Positions 20,375 to 29,154 of a DNA stretch of 49,588 nucleotides are shown one piece after another. Made by a program: the position numbers and the translations under genes. Location of the stretch: assembly GCA_002395235.1 (NCBI GenBank), contig DGWK01000017.1, forward strand, positions 15,574 to 65,161. The letters run 5' to 3'. Numbering within the stretch: the stretch's first letter is position 1; every line of letters begins with the position of its first letter. Below the pieces are notes generated by a model. That model made no database searches. It was not told the DNA's origin and was given only the letters and a program-made list of their open reading frames with translations. Source of the DNA: Lachnospiraceae bacterium UBA4260 (GTDB lineage: Bacteria; Bacillota; Clostridia; Lachnospirales; Lachnospiraceae).

Positions 20375-23300
20375 ATGGGCAATAACAAATCAAAAGTCTG
20401 GCGAGGCCTGACAGCCACCGGCGCAATGCTTCTGGCTGCTTCAGTAACTGCTTCGACGATCGTGACGGCGCACCGCACCGACATCGACAAGATGATCGGA
20501 ACACAGAGCACCCAGATCGTCAACGAGACAAATGCTTCTCCGGAGGAACTGTACACGTATTCTTCCGACTACTCCAGCACGACTGAATTAGTACAGGCCA
20601 TGCAGGATATCGGAACCAGGATGAGCCAGGAAGGCAGCGTTCTTCTTAAGAACAACAATGCGGCACTTCCCCTGAGCGCGGAAGAACTCGGCAAGGTATC
20701 CCTTCTGGGATTCCAGAGCTATTTCCCCAACAAGGGCGCGATTCTTGGCCCTACAGCGGCAGAGAACCACGGAACGGAAGCCGATACGGTTGATCTTGTC
20801 GGCGCACTTGAAGCAAGAGGCTTCACGCTCAACGCGACACTGAAAGATATGTACAACAGCGACGCGCTCAAGAGCATCTTCAAGTCAGAAGTGGCCACCT
20901 GGACGGGCACTGCGGAGTACCTGAACCTGACAGCGCCCTCGGTCGGCGGCGTCTACAAGGACAAAGAGCCTTCCGTCGCAGAGCTGGACAGCGCGAACGC
21001 GGGCTGGAGAGACAGCCTGAATGCCAGCAATGTGATGATCATCACGATCGGCCGCGCAGGTTCCGAGAACGCGGACTACACACCCGGTGAAGCCGGCGTA
21101 GATCCCGCCGACGGCCTCAACCAGACCGATCCGCTGGGACTGTCCGACGATGAGAGAAACCTCATTGCGGCAGCAGTAGAGGCCAAGGCCGCAAACGGCG
21201 GCAAGGTCATCATCCTGCTCAACAACGGCAACCCCATGGAGATCCAGGAGATCGCCGACAATGACGGCGTAGACGCAATCCTCCAGGTCGGCACACCCGG
21301 AAGCTACGGCTTCTACGGCGTGGCGGATATCCTGAGCGGCGCGGCCAACCCCTCCGGTCATCTGACCGATACCTACGCAGTGAAGAACTCTCTTAGCCCT
21401 GCGGCCCAGAACTACGGCGACCTGCAGTGGACAAACGCGAATCCGGCCATCTCCATGAACGACGCGATCGTAGAGGCGGAGAGCATCTACACGGGCTACA
21501 GGTACTACGAGACCCGCTATGCGGACTTCGTCCTGGACCAGGGCGCGGCGGATTCGGAAGTGGGAAGCACAGGCGGCGCCTGGATGTACCAGAATGAAGT
21601 GACCTATCCCTTCGGATACGGCCTCTCCTACACAACTTTCGACCAGAAGATTAACGACGTGAAGGTAGACCTGGCTGCCAAAACAGCGACCGCCACAGTT
21701 ACCGTCACAAATACCGGAAATGTCGCAGGCAAGGATGCTGTACAGCTCTATGTCTCCGCACCTTACACACAGTATGATATCGAGCACGGCGTGGAGAAGT
21801 CCGCGATCCAGCTTCTGGATTTTGGCAAGACCCAGATCCTCGAGCCCGGACAGAGCGAGACAGTTACCATCACGGCAGACCTTCAGTACCTGGCGAGCTG
21901 GGATTCCACTGCGGATAATGCGGCAGGAACTAAGGGCAACTATATTTTGGACGCAGGTGACTACTACTTCACCGTCGGCAACGGCGCTCACGAAGCAGTC
22001 AACAACGTGCTGGCAGCACAGGGCAGAACCGTGGACAACGGCATGACCGCGGCGGGCGACGCCGGGAACGTACAGGTCTGGAATCTGGCAGCTCTTGATA
22101 ACCAGACCTTCGCGACTTCGAAGTCCGGCGTCAATGTCGAGAACCAGCTGGCTGACATGGACATCAATTACTGGATGCCCGGAACAGCCGTCTACCTGAC
22201 CAGAAGTGACTGGGCGAATACGTTCCCCAAGACCTACAGAGACCTGACCGCGACTGACGAGATGGTGGCGATCATGGACAACGACGTCTACCAGTACCAG
22301 ACAGACGGCGGCGAAGTGACATGGAACGCGGACAACGGCCTGACTCTCGCTGACCTCAAGGGCGTATCCGATTTCGACGATCCCAGATGGGACCAGCTGA
22401 TCGACCAGATGGATCTGTCCGAGGCGCTGATCAGAACGGCATTCGGCGGAACCAGCACCAAGACGATTCCTTCGATTTCCTCTCCTGAGGCGATCCAGAA
22501 CGACGGCCCTACCGGCTATGCGAACTATCCGCTCGGCCAGTACGCCAACAAGAACAAGGACAGCGGCGACCCTTGCGTCATCGACGCAAATGATCCCAAT
22601 GCGGGCTTCATGGGCAACACAATGGCCAACAACATCGTTGTGGCACAGACATTCAACAAAGACCTCGCTCTCGAGTGGGGCAAGACTGTAGGTAACTACT
22701 CTCTGTGGTCCAACTGCGCGATCCTGTGGGGCATCTCGGCCAACCTTCACCGTCTGCCTTACTGTGCGAGAAACCTCGAGTACTACTCCGAAGATCCGGT
22801 CCTTTCTTCCTTCATGGGCGCGGAAGTCTGCAAGGGAGAACTGCAGTACGGCGTCATCGCTTCCGTCAAGCACTTCTGCTTCAATGACACGGAGATGAAC
22901 CGAACCGGTGTGGCACCCTTCATGACCGAGCAGAAGGCGCGTGAAGGAGATATCCGCGCGCAGCAGTCCATCATTGAGGATGCAAAGTGCCTCGGCGTTA
23001 TGACCGCTTACAACCGCGTCGGCTGCTACACCGACAACGCACACACAGGCCTGATCAAGAACATCCTCCACGGAGAGTTCGGCTTCAGAGGCCTCATCAG
23101 TGAGGACTTCATCATGGATCCCGTTTACGCGTCCCTCAAGGAGGCCGTTATGAACGGTATCACGATGTCCTGCAACACCGGCGACAACAATCTGGCGGCA
23201 GTCGCAGCTTACTACCCGAACCTGAACTGGAACGTCGAGACGGTCGGCAAGGACAGCGAGCTCCAGAAGGCTCTGAAGTACGCCATGAAGAAGCAGAATT

Positions 23301-23461
23301 ACGCGCTGGCCAACTCCAACGCTATGGACGGCCTTGTACCCGGCGCACATCTTGAGACCGTGAAGACCTGGTACGACAAGCTGATCATGGGCCTTGAGAT
23401 CGCCTTCGGCCTGATCACGCTTCTGTGCGCAGTGATGTATTTTCGCAGCAAAAAAGCATGA
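20375..23461 (+). CDS. Membrane-anchored GH3 beta-glycosidase, domain-permuted, copy 1
   Basis: 1028 aa. An N-terminal signal or anchor helix (about 10-32) and a C-terminal helix ending in RSKKA (about 1000-1025) hold the catalytic part outside the cell. Domain order is reversed relative to most GH3 enzymes: the C-type sandwich comes first (VLLKNNNAALPL, 89-100), then a fibronectin-like domain (VTNTGNVAGKDAVQLY, about 445), then the TIM barrel with SVKHFCFND (about 830) and nucleophile Asp911 in GLISEDFIM. A permuted order is known from Ruminococcus albus beta-glucosidase. Start: GGAGGGAGGA (20361-20370). A four-helix protein follows after 15 bp. It is a paralogue of the gene at 32173. Confidence 0.92.
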   Translation: MGNNKSKVWRGLTATGAMLLAASVTASTIVTAHRTDIDKMIGTQSTQIVNETNASPEELYTYSSDYSSTTELVQAMQDIGTRMSQEGSVLLKNNNAALPLSAEELGKVSLLGFQSYFPNKGAILGPTAAENHGTEADTVDLVGALEARGFTLNATLKDMYNSDALKSIFKSEVATWTGTAEYLNLTAPSVGGVYKDKEPSVAELDSANAGWRDSLNASNVMIITIGRAGSENADYTPGEAGVDPADGLNQTDPLGLSDDERNLIAAAVEAKAANGGKVIILLNNGNPMEIQEIADNDGVDAILQVGTPGSYGFYGVADILSGAANPSGHLTDTYAVKNSLSPAAQNYGDLQWTNANPAISMNDAIVEAESIYTGYRYYETRYADFVLDQGAADSEVGSTGGAWMYQNEVTYPFGYGLSYTTFDQKINDVKVDLAAKTATATVTVTNTGNVAGKDAVQLYVSAPYTQYDIEHGVEKSAIQLLDFGKTQILEPGQSETVTITADLQYLASWDSTADNAAGTKGNYILDAGDYYFTVGNGAHEAVNNVLAAQGRTVDNGMTAAGDAGNVQVWNLAALDNQTFATSKSGVNVENQLADMDINYWMPGTAVYLTRSDWANTFPKTYRDLTATDEMVAIMDNDVYQYQTDGGEVTWNADNGLTLADLKGVSDFDDPRWDQLIDQMDLSEALIRTAFGGTSTKTIPSISSPEAIQNDGPTGYANYPLGQYANKNKDSGDPCVIDANDPNAGFMGNTMANNIVVAQTFNKDLALEWGKTVGNYSLWSNCAILWGISANLHRLPYCARNLEYYSEDPVLSSFMGAEVCKGELQYGVIASVKHFCFNDTEMNRTGVAPFMTEQKAREGDIRAQQSIIEDAKCLGVMTAYNRVGCYTDNAHTGLIKNILHGEFGFRGLISEDFIMDPVYASLKEAVMNGITMSCNTGDNNLAAVAAYYPNLNWNVETVGKDSELQKALKYAMKKQNYALANSNAMDGLVPGAHLETVKTWYDKLIMGLEIAFGLITLLCAVMYFRSKKA

Positions 23462-23476
23462 AGGAGGTAAAGTGAG

Positions 23477-23896
23477 ATGAAAAGAGCATTATTCGGATCG
23501 ATCATGACCGTCATCACAATCGTGGCGGCTGTCGTAGGACTGATTAACTACATCACGAATTCCAATACCACTTACTTTGCCGGCCTTGGCAAAGATCCCG
23601 TTGTGATCGGCTGCGCGGCAGTGGCCATCGCGGCACTGGCTCTGTGGCTTGTGCTGGGGAATCCGAAGGCAGCCTGGACGGACATCCTGCCCGTCGCGGC
23701 GCCCGCCCTTCTGATCGTAACTGCTCTGACCCTGGTCAACAGCAGGATCAACGGCGTGGCGGCGATCATGACCTTCGAGAACAACGCGCAGAACATGGCG
23801 GATCTGCAGAGCGCGATCGTTGCCATCGCGGCACTTGTCGCCGCGGCAGTTCTGGCGGCACTCAACGCATTCTTCGATGTGAAGAAAGAGGCCTGA
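23477..23896 (+). CDS. Four-helix membrane protein paired with GH3-1
   Basis: 139 aa with four hydrophobic segments (about 5-27, 44-62, 74-90 and 108-130) and a basic end (FFDVKKEA). AAGGAGG at 23461-23467 overlaps the end of the GH3 stop, so the two are co-translated. A protein of the same size and topology follows the second GH3 (35266). I do not recognise a family. It could bind or stabilise the membrane anchors of the GH3; that is inference from conserved pairing only. Confidence 0.75.
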   Translation: MKRALFGSIMTVITIVAAVVGLINYITNSNTTYFAGLGKDPVVIGCAAVAIAALALWLVLGNPKAAWTDILPVAAPALLIVTALTLVNSRINGVAAIMTFENNAQNMADLQSAIVAIAALVAAAVLAALNAFFDVKKEA

Positions 23897-23957
23897 TGCC
23901 GGAATGTATTGGATTTTCCAACCGAGAAGCTGCCCTTCGGGCAGCCCGCACGCAGCG

Positions 23958-23983
23958 CAGCGGCTCGCGCTGCGAGCCTTGAA
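23958..23983. repeat. GGCTCGC hairpin repeat, copy 1
   Basis: CAGC-GGCTCGC-GCT-GCGAGCC-TTGAA, a 7-bp stem with a 3-nt loop. The same unit occurs at 24231-24256 and 25114-25137. The 512-bp gap 23897-24408 holds these repeats, two further hairpins and the promoter of the next regulator, but no credible gene. Confidence 0.8.
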
Positions 23984-24031
23984 TAGTAAGGAACAGTCCT
24001 TTTTGGCATAAACTCAATATTTTGCAGTTTC

Positions 24032-24089
24032 ATCTCCCAATTGTTTACCTGATGGCAGCACCGCAGGCAGCAATTGGGAGATATTTTTT
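24032..24089 (+). terminator. Terminator-like hairpin after the GH3-1 operon
   Basis: ATCTCCCAATTG (24032-24043) pairs with CAATTGGGAGAT (24071-24082), followed by ATTTTTT. The 27-nt loop is long. It overlaps a second inverted repeat, TTTTTTCCATA (24084-24094) with TATGGAAAAAA (24116-24126). Confidence 0.65.
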
Positions 24090-24230
24090 CCATAAAGCAG
24101 CATTATGCCTGAATCTATGGAAAAAACCTTCTCATTCTATTCAAAAGAGGCATTTTCCCGGAAATCTTTGGGAGCTGTTTCTTCAAATATGGGTGTTTGT
24201 GCCTAAATCCCCCATGTCTGCTGTTATGAG

Positions 24231-24256
24231 CAGCGGCTCGCACTGCGAGCCTTGAA
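24231..24256. repeat. GGCTCGC hairpin repeat, copy 2
   Basis: Same unit as at 23958, with loop ACT: CAGC-GGCTCGC-ACT-GCGAGCC-TTGAA. Confidence 0.8.
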
Positions 24257-24301
24257 CGCCTCAATCAGCACATCCACGCACCCGGCAGAGATTACTTGAA
24301 T

Positions 24302-24329
24302 TTGTCATAATTTTGTACGAAAATACTAT
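24302..24329 (+). promoter_or_regulatory. Promoter of LytTR regulator 2
   Basis: TTGTCA (24302-24307), a 16-bp spacer and TACTAT (24324-24329). No TTYRCG pair is present, so this system is probably expressed without its own operator. Confidence 0.45.
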
Positions 24330-24408
24330 TATGCGAGAGAGTGTTCACATTTTTCCATTTTACCTGATAGGGAGAAATGCCGGTTTGTAAAGCGCAGGGT
24401 GAACTGTA

Positions 24409-25110
24409 ATGATCAAGATCGCGATCGTGGAAGACAATGCGGAAGAGAGACAGCTGATCAAGTCTTTCATTGACAGATACAGCAAAGAGAAGAACATCAG
24501 CTGCAAAGCGGACTTATATACAGACGGAGACGAGATCGTGGAGGGCGCGCGCGCCGGATACGATCTTATTATCATGGACATTGAACTTCCTCTCTTAAAC
24601 GGCATGGATGCGGCGGAGCAGATTCGAACTATGGACCGGGATGTGGCGATCATTTTCACGACGCACAATCCAAACTACGCGATCCGCGGATATAAAGTCC
24701 AGGCGCTGGACTATCTGCTCAAGCCCGTCAGTTACAAGGCTTTTGAGGATGTGATGGAGCGGGCGCTCAGACAGCGTGTAGAGAGCAGCAAAAAGTATAT
24801 CCGAGTCAGGATTCGAAGCGGCACGGTCAAGCTGGACACTTCGAAGATCCGGTATGTGGACGTGCTTGACCATTATATTTGTTATCACACGTCGGAAGCT
24901 GACATTAAGACCAAAGGATCTATGCGGGAAGCCGTGCAGGCACTGGAGGGGGAGCCTTTCTTTCAATGCAACAAAGCTTTTCTCGTCAATCTGGCCCATG
25001 TGGACGGGATGACGGGAAATGATATCATCGTGGGCACGGAAAAAATCCCTGTCAGCCGCGCGCGCAAGAAGGCTTTTCTGCAGGCGATGAATGAGTATCT
25101 GACGCAGTGA
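24409..25110 (+). CDS. LytTR-family response regulator 2
   Basis: 233 aa. Receiver domain with VEDN, phospho-acceptor Asp57 in LIIMDIELP and the lysine in DYLLKPVSYK. LytTR domain with SKIRYVDVLDHYICYH, QCNKAFLVNLAHV and PVSRARKK. The recognition-region motif PVSRARKK is identical to that of regulator 1 (10869), so both may bind the same operators. AGGGTG (24396-24401) precedes the start. The kinase gene follows, separated by a GGCTCGC hairpin repeat. Confidence 0.95.
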   Translation: MIKIAIVEDNAEERQLIKSFIDRYSKEKNISCKADLYTDGDEIVEGARAGYDLIIMDIELPLLNGMDAAEQIRTMDRDVAIIFTTHNPNYAIRGYKVQALDYLLKPVSYKAFEDVMERALRQRVESSKKYIRVRIRSGTVKLDTSKIRYVDVLDHYICYHTSEADIKTKGSMREAVQALEGEPFFQCNKAFLVNLAHVDGMTGNDIIVGTEKIPVSRARKKAFLQAMNEYLTQ

Positions 25111-25113
25111 CAA

Positions 25114-25137
25114 CAGCGGCTCGCTCTGCGAGCCTTA
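25114..25137. repeat. GGCTCGC hairpin repeat, copy 3
   Basis: CAGC-GGCTCGC-TCT-GCGAGCC-TTAA lies in the short gap between regulator 2 and its kinase. It would form a hairpin in their shared mRNA, three bases after the regulator stop. Confidence 0.8.
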
Positions 25138-25152
25138 ACTTTGGTGATCGAA

Positions 25153-26481
25153 ATGCCTAATCCTCCGGTTGTTGATCTGTATAATACGCCGGGCGTTTAC
25201 TATGCGGCTTCCTATTGGCTGGCAGGCATGGTATTCGGCTCGGTTTTGTCTAATGGGAGAAGGACCCCGCTTACCTGGGCAAAACAGTGCCTGATCTTGG
25301 CAGTCCTATGCCTGTTCATGACAGTGACGCATAAACTCCCTGTCGTATTTTTTATACCTTGTATGGTTGTCGCTTTTGGCGTGATCTGTCTGACGATCAG
25401 GAACTGCTGCAGTCTCTCTCCCAAAGAGAACGTGTACTACGGCGCCCGCGCATTCATTGTGGGAGAATTTGCGGCGGCGCTGGACTGGCAGCTCTTTTAT
25501 TATGCGCTGACGACGCTGAAGATGCCGCTCAATATGAGGACCAATCTTTTGTTCCTTCTGCCGACATGGATTCTCGTGTTCGGAATATGTTACATGGCGG
25601 AGCGATATATACTGAAGACGCAAGGACGGCCGGAGATCAATTCGATGATCGTCACCGCGATCCTTGCCGTTATTGTCTTTTTCTATACCCTGAGTAATCT
25701 CAGCTATCTTTTCCGCGGAACGGCTTTCACGGCTTCCGGCGTGCAGGAACTCTTTATCATAAGGACGCTCTCAGACCTTGGAGCCGTGGGAATATCGGGA
25801 ATCTATCACCTCATGGTGTGTCAGCTGAGCGCCCGGCTTGAGTCGGAGAAACTCAACCAGGTCCTGGAGATGCAGTATGCTTCTTATAAAGTGTCGGAGG
25901 AGAGCATAGCGCTGGTCAACAGAAAATATCACGATCTCAAGCACCAGATCAGCGTTCTGCGCAGCAGTACGAGTGATTCGGAGCGGGACGAGTATCTGGA
26001 CCGGATGGAAGATGAGATCCGAAGTTTCGAGACACAGACGCACACCGGGAACGAAGTCCTTGACGCTATTCTCGGAACGAAAATGCTGCAGTGCATGGAA
26101 GAGGGGATCGACTTTCATGTGATGGCTGACGGAAGCGCGCTCAGCTTTATGAATAAGATGGATATCAGCGCACTGTTCGGGAATATTCTGGACAACGCGA
26201 TCGAGGGGACCCGCAAGGTGGAAGAGCAGGAAGACCGCCACATCCGCCTGTATGTGAGCACGCAGAAAGGATTTCTCAAGATTCTGGCACAGAACACTTT
26301 CAACGGGAATGTCTCCTTCGAGGAGGGAATTCCGAAGACCAGTAAGAATTACGAGATCGGATATCACGGCTTCGGGGTGCGCAGCATTCGCGCCACGGCC
26401 GAGAAATACGGCGGCAGCGCCATGATGAAAATAGAAGACGGCTGGTTCCAGGTCCATGTGCTGATTCCGCAGCAGCAGTAG
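25153..26481 (+). CDS. AgrC-like GHKL sensor histidine kinase 2
   Basis: 442 aa. Six to seven membrane segments fill the first half. The phosphotransfer motif is YHDLKHQ (likely His260). The ATPase N-box is SALFGNILDNAIEG and the G-box GYHGFGVRSIRATAEKYGG. It is a paralogue of kinase 1 (11593). ATG 25153 is chosen because GGTGA at 25143-25147 is the only ribosome-site-like sequence; TTG 25141 or GTG 25144 are in frame. It follows regulator 2 after a short gap with a palindromic repeat. No peptide-signal genes lie nearby. A strong terminator follows the stop. Confidence 0.92.
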   Translation: MPNPPVVDLYNTPGVYYAASYWLAGMVFGSVLSNGRRTPLTWAKQCLILAVLCLFMTVTHKLPVVFFIPCMVVAFGVICLTIRNCCSLSPKENVYYGARAFIVGEFAAALDWQLFYYALTTLKMPLNMRTNLLFLLPTWILVFGICYMAERYILKTQGRPEINSMIVTAILAVIVFFYTLSNLSYLFRGTAFTASGVQELFIIRTLSDLGAVGISGIYHLMVCQLSARLESEKLNQVLEMQYASYKVSEESIALVNRKYHDLKHQISVLRSSTSDSERDEYLDRMEDEIRSFETQTHTGNEVLDAILGTKMLQCMEEGIDFHVMADGSALSFMNKMDISALFGNILDNAIEGTRKVEEQEDRHIRLYVSTQKGFLKILAQNTFNGNVSFEEGIPKTSKNYEIGYHGFGVRSIRATAEKYGGSAMMKIEDGWFQVHVLIPQQQ

Positions 26482-26495
26482 TCTCCGCCATTCTT

Positions 26496-26559
26496 TTTGC
26501 GAACAAACAATAACCGTTTACGAACGAAAACCGGCCTTCGGGGCCGGTTTTGTTATGCT
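26496..26559 (+). promoter_or_regulatory. Putative LytTR operator and promoter, GH2-GPH2-esterase operon
   Basis: TTTGCG (26496-26501) and TTTACG (26517-26522) are 21 bp apart, both followed by AAC. The extended -10 TGT-TATGCT (26552-26559) is 31 bp downstream. A terminator hairpin for the previous gene fills the -35/spacer region. Confidence 0.72.
26527..26554 (+). terminator. Rho-independent terminator of regulator 2/kinase 2 operon
   Basis: AAAACCGGCC (26527-26536), loop TTCGG, GGCCGGTTTT (26542-26551), then GTT. It overlaps the predicted GH2 promoter. Confidence 0.9.
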
Positions 26560-26659
26560 TATATAAGAGATGATATTATCCGGCATTTTCCGGGCGGACA
26601 AGACCCGGAGCCGGGGGCTGAACCAGATACATTATCAGCGGGGATTAGAGAGGTAAGAT

Positions 26660-29095
26660 ATGAGAAAACTGGATTTTAACAAGGGATGGGAAGTGCGCTG
26701 CGTGACTACGGACAGCGGCTTTGAAGCTGTTTCAATTCCGCACGACGCGATGATCTCGGAGCCGAGGATCGCGGAGAGCCTCGGAGAGGGCAACATCGGT
26801 TTCTTCGCCGGATATGATTACGAGTATCGCAGGACCGTGGAGGTCCCGGCAGAGGACCAGGGGAAGTCCCAGATTCTCGAGTTCGAGGGCGTCTATCACA
26901 ACGCAGAGGTCTATATCAACGGCGAGAAAGCGGGGGAGAGACCTTACGGCTATTCCAACTTCTATGTAGACGCCTCCGCATTTTTTAAATACGGTGAGAA
27001 GAATGAGATCCTGGTCAAGGCGAGCAATTCCGACCAGCCCAACAGCCGCTGGTATTCCGGCACCGGCATCTACCGGCCTGTATGGCTCTGGGAGGGGAGA
27101 GACGCCTATATTCCGGTAAACGGCGTCCGGATCCGCACACTGGACCATGAGACCCGCAGAATCAGCGTGACCGTAAAGACATCCGTGCCGGGCAAGGTGC
27201 GGGTCCAGATCCTGAAGGGAGAGAAGGCCAATCCGGAGGGCGCTTCTGTCCGCGACCGCCTCATCAGCACCTATGAAAAAGAGAGCGAACAGTCCGGCTC
27301 AGGCGCCGCGGCCGAGTTCCGCTTCAAAGTAAAGGACGGAGAGCTCTGGAGTCCCGAGATGCCCAATCTCTACACCTGCCGTGTCACATTCGGTGAGGAT
27401 GTCGTGGAGGAGACCTTCGGAATCCGGACATTAGAATGGAAGCCCGGAAGGGGCATGCTCATCAACGGTAAGCGGGTCATCCTGCGCGGCGCCTGCATCC
27501 ACCACGACAACGGCATTCTGGGTGCCTGCGCCTATCCCGAGGCGGAGGAGCGCCGTGTCAGGATCCTTATGGAGAACGGCTACAACGCGATCCGCTCGGC
27601 GCACAATCCTGTCTCCAAGACCATGCTGGAGTCCTGCGACCGGCTGGGAATGCTGATGATGGATGAATTTGTGGACTGCTGGTATATCCACAAGACCAAG
27701 TACGACTATGCGGGCATCCACAGCCAGTGGTGGCAGGCGGACCTGCGCGAGATGGTGGACAAGGACTACAATCATCCCTGCGTCATCATGTATTCCACCG
27801 GTAATGAGGTCGCGGAGACTTCCGAGAAGAAGGGCATAGCTCTCACCGGAGAGATGACTGAGTATCTGCACAGCCTTGACGCTTCAAGGCCCGTGACCTG
27901 CGGCGTCAACATCTTCTTCAATTTCCTTTACTCCATGGGATTCGGCGTCTACAGCGATGACAAAGCGGACAAGGCCGTCGACGATGCCCGAAAAGTGCAG
28001 GCTGAAGGCAAGAAGAAAAAACCGGTCGGCAGTGAGTTCTACAACACACTGGCCTGCCTCATGGGCGACCGCTTCATGAAATTCGGCGCAACGCTTCCGC
28101 CCAGTGACTGGAAGACCAAAGACGCTTTCGCAAATATGGACATTGCCGGATATAACTACGGAATCTGGCGCTATAAGCACGATATCAAAAAGTATCCGGA
28201 ACGCCTGATCCTGGGATCGGAGACCTTCTGCAAGGACGCGTGGCTGTTCTGGGAGATCGCCCGCGACAACCCGAATATCATCGGTGATTTTGTCTGGGCA
28301 GGAATCGACTATATCGGCGAGACAGGCATCGGTGCGACAGAATACAAGGATTATCTGCTGACAGAAGATGAGAGCCACATGACCGGCGGCAACGGAAGGA
28401 TCGACCTTCTGGGCAAGCCCCGCGCGGAGGCGGCTTATACGAGAGTGGCGCTGGAGAGAGAGATGGGTCCGCTGATCGGTGTTTTGCCCGTCTATGAGGA
28501 CGAAAAGCTGCAGCTGACAGGATGGCAGCTGTCCAAGGCCGTCGAGAGCTGGTCCTGGCGCGGATGCGGCGGACGCACCGCATATGTGGAAGTGTACGCG
28601 CGCGCCGGGGAAGTGGAGCTGTTTGTAAACGGCAAGTCCTGCGGGCGGAAGAAGAGAGCCGTGAACGGCTGCATGTTCCGCTTCAAAGCGGTCTATGAGG
28701 ACGGCGAGATCACAGCGGTCTCCTATGATGAAAACGGCAATGAGATCGGCCGTTACAGTATGAAGACGGCAGGTGAAGAGTCAGCGCTTCGTGTGACGCC
28801 GGAAGAAAAGAGCGTCAAGGCAGGAAAACTCAGCTTTGTCCGCCTGCAGTATACGGATCACAATGGCGTATGGCAGCCCCAGGGCATTCACAACCTGAAG
28901 GTGGCAGTCGAGAACGGTGAACTTCTGGGCCTTGGCAGCGCGAATCCCTATGTAAAGGGCAATTATACAGAAGATACGGTGCGCACGTATTTTGGCGAAG
29001 CTATGGCAGTGGTCCGCGCGGGTGAAAGCGGCGTGGTCCGCGTCACCGTAACGGATGAGACAGGCGATACTGTCTGCGAGATCCCTGTAGAGTGA
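26660..29095 (+). CDS. Glycoside hydrolase family 2 (beta-galactosidase type), cytoplasmic
   Basis: 811 aa, no signal peptide. Order: sugar-binding jelly roll (MRKLDFNKGWEVRCV ... SRWYSGTGIYRPVWLW); immunoglobulin-like domain; TIM barrel with HHDNGILGACAYPEA and AIRSAHNPVSKTMLE; acid/base Glu383 in YSTGNEVAE; nucleophile Glu521 in LGSETFCKD; and C-terminal DUF4982/Ig-like domains. Members of this type mostly cleave beta-galactosides. It heads an operon with a GPH transporter and an anchored esterase and has its own LytTR-type operator. Start: GAGAGGTAAGAT-ATG. Confidence 0.92.
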   Translation: MRKLDFNKGWEVRCVTTDSGFEAVSIPHDAMISEPRIAESLGEGNIGFFAGYDYEYRRTVEVPAEDQGKSQILEFEGVYHNAEVYINGEKAGERPYGYSNFYVDASAFFKYGEKNEILVKASNSDQPNSRWYSGTGIYRPVWLWEGRDAYIPVNGVRIRTLDHETRRISVTVKTSVPGKVRVQILKGEKANPEGASVRDRLISTYEKESEQSGSGAAAEFRFKVKDGELWSPEMPNLYTCRVTFGEDVVEETFGIRTLEWKPGRGMLINGKRVILRGACIHHDNGILGACAYPEAEERRVRILMENGYNAIRSAHNPVSKTMLESCDRLGMLMMDEFVDCWYIHKTKYDYAGIHSQWWQADLREMVDKDYNHPCVIMYSTGNEVAETSEKKGIALTGEMTEYLHSLDASRPVTCGVNIFFNFLYSMGFGVYSDDKADKAVDDARKVQAEGKKKKPVGSEFYNTLACLMGDRFMKFGATLPPSDWKTKDAFANMDIAGYNYGIWRYKHDIKKYPERLILGSETFCKDAWLFWEIARDNPNIIGDFVWAGIDYIGETGIGATEYKDYLLTEDESHMTGGNGRIDLLGKPRAEAAYTRVALEREMGPLIGVLPVYEDEKLQLTGWQLSKAVESWSWRGCGGRTAYVEVYARAGEVELFVNGKSCGRKKRAVNGCMFRFKAVYEDGEITAVSYDENGNEIGRYSMKTAGEESALRVTPEEKSVKAGKLSFVRLQYTDHNGVWQPQGIHNLKVAVENGELLGLGSANPYVKGNYTEDTVRTYFGEAMAVVRAGESGVVRVTVTDETGDTVCEIPVE

Positions 29096-29104
29096 GTGGC
29101 AAAG

Positions 29105-29142
29105 GAGAGTCAGGAACCGTCCTTCCGACACACCTGACTCTC
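29105..29142 (+). repeat. Hairpin between GH2 and GPH transporter 2
   Basis: GAGAGTCAGG (29105-29114) pairs with CCTGACTCTC (29133-29142) around an 18-nt loop. The transporter ribosome site GGAGGAAG follows directly. The loop text (AACCGTCCTTCCGACAC) resembles clostridial REP-type repeats. Confidence 0.65.
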
Positions 29143-29154
29143 GGAGGAAGAGAA

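Noticed and set aside
20885..23350. 821-codon open frame on the - strand opposite GH3-1
   Set aside because: The + strand frame has clear GH3 motifs, signal and anchor. The antisense frame has no recognisable domain and reflects biased codon use.
24302..24319. TTTGTC/TTTGTA as an 11-bp-spaced LytTR site upstream of regulator 2
   Set aside because: Spacing and bases do not match the TTYRCG-21 bp rule; it is better read as the -35 region.
23958..25137. CRISPR-like array from the GGCTCGC repeats
   Set aside because: Only three irregularly spaced copies, no uniform spacers and no cas genes.
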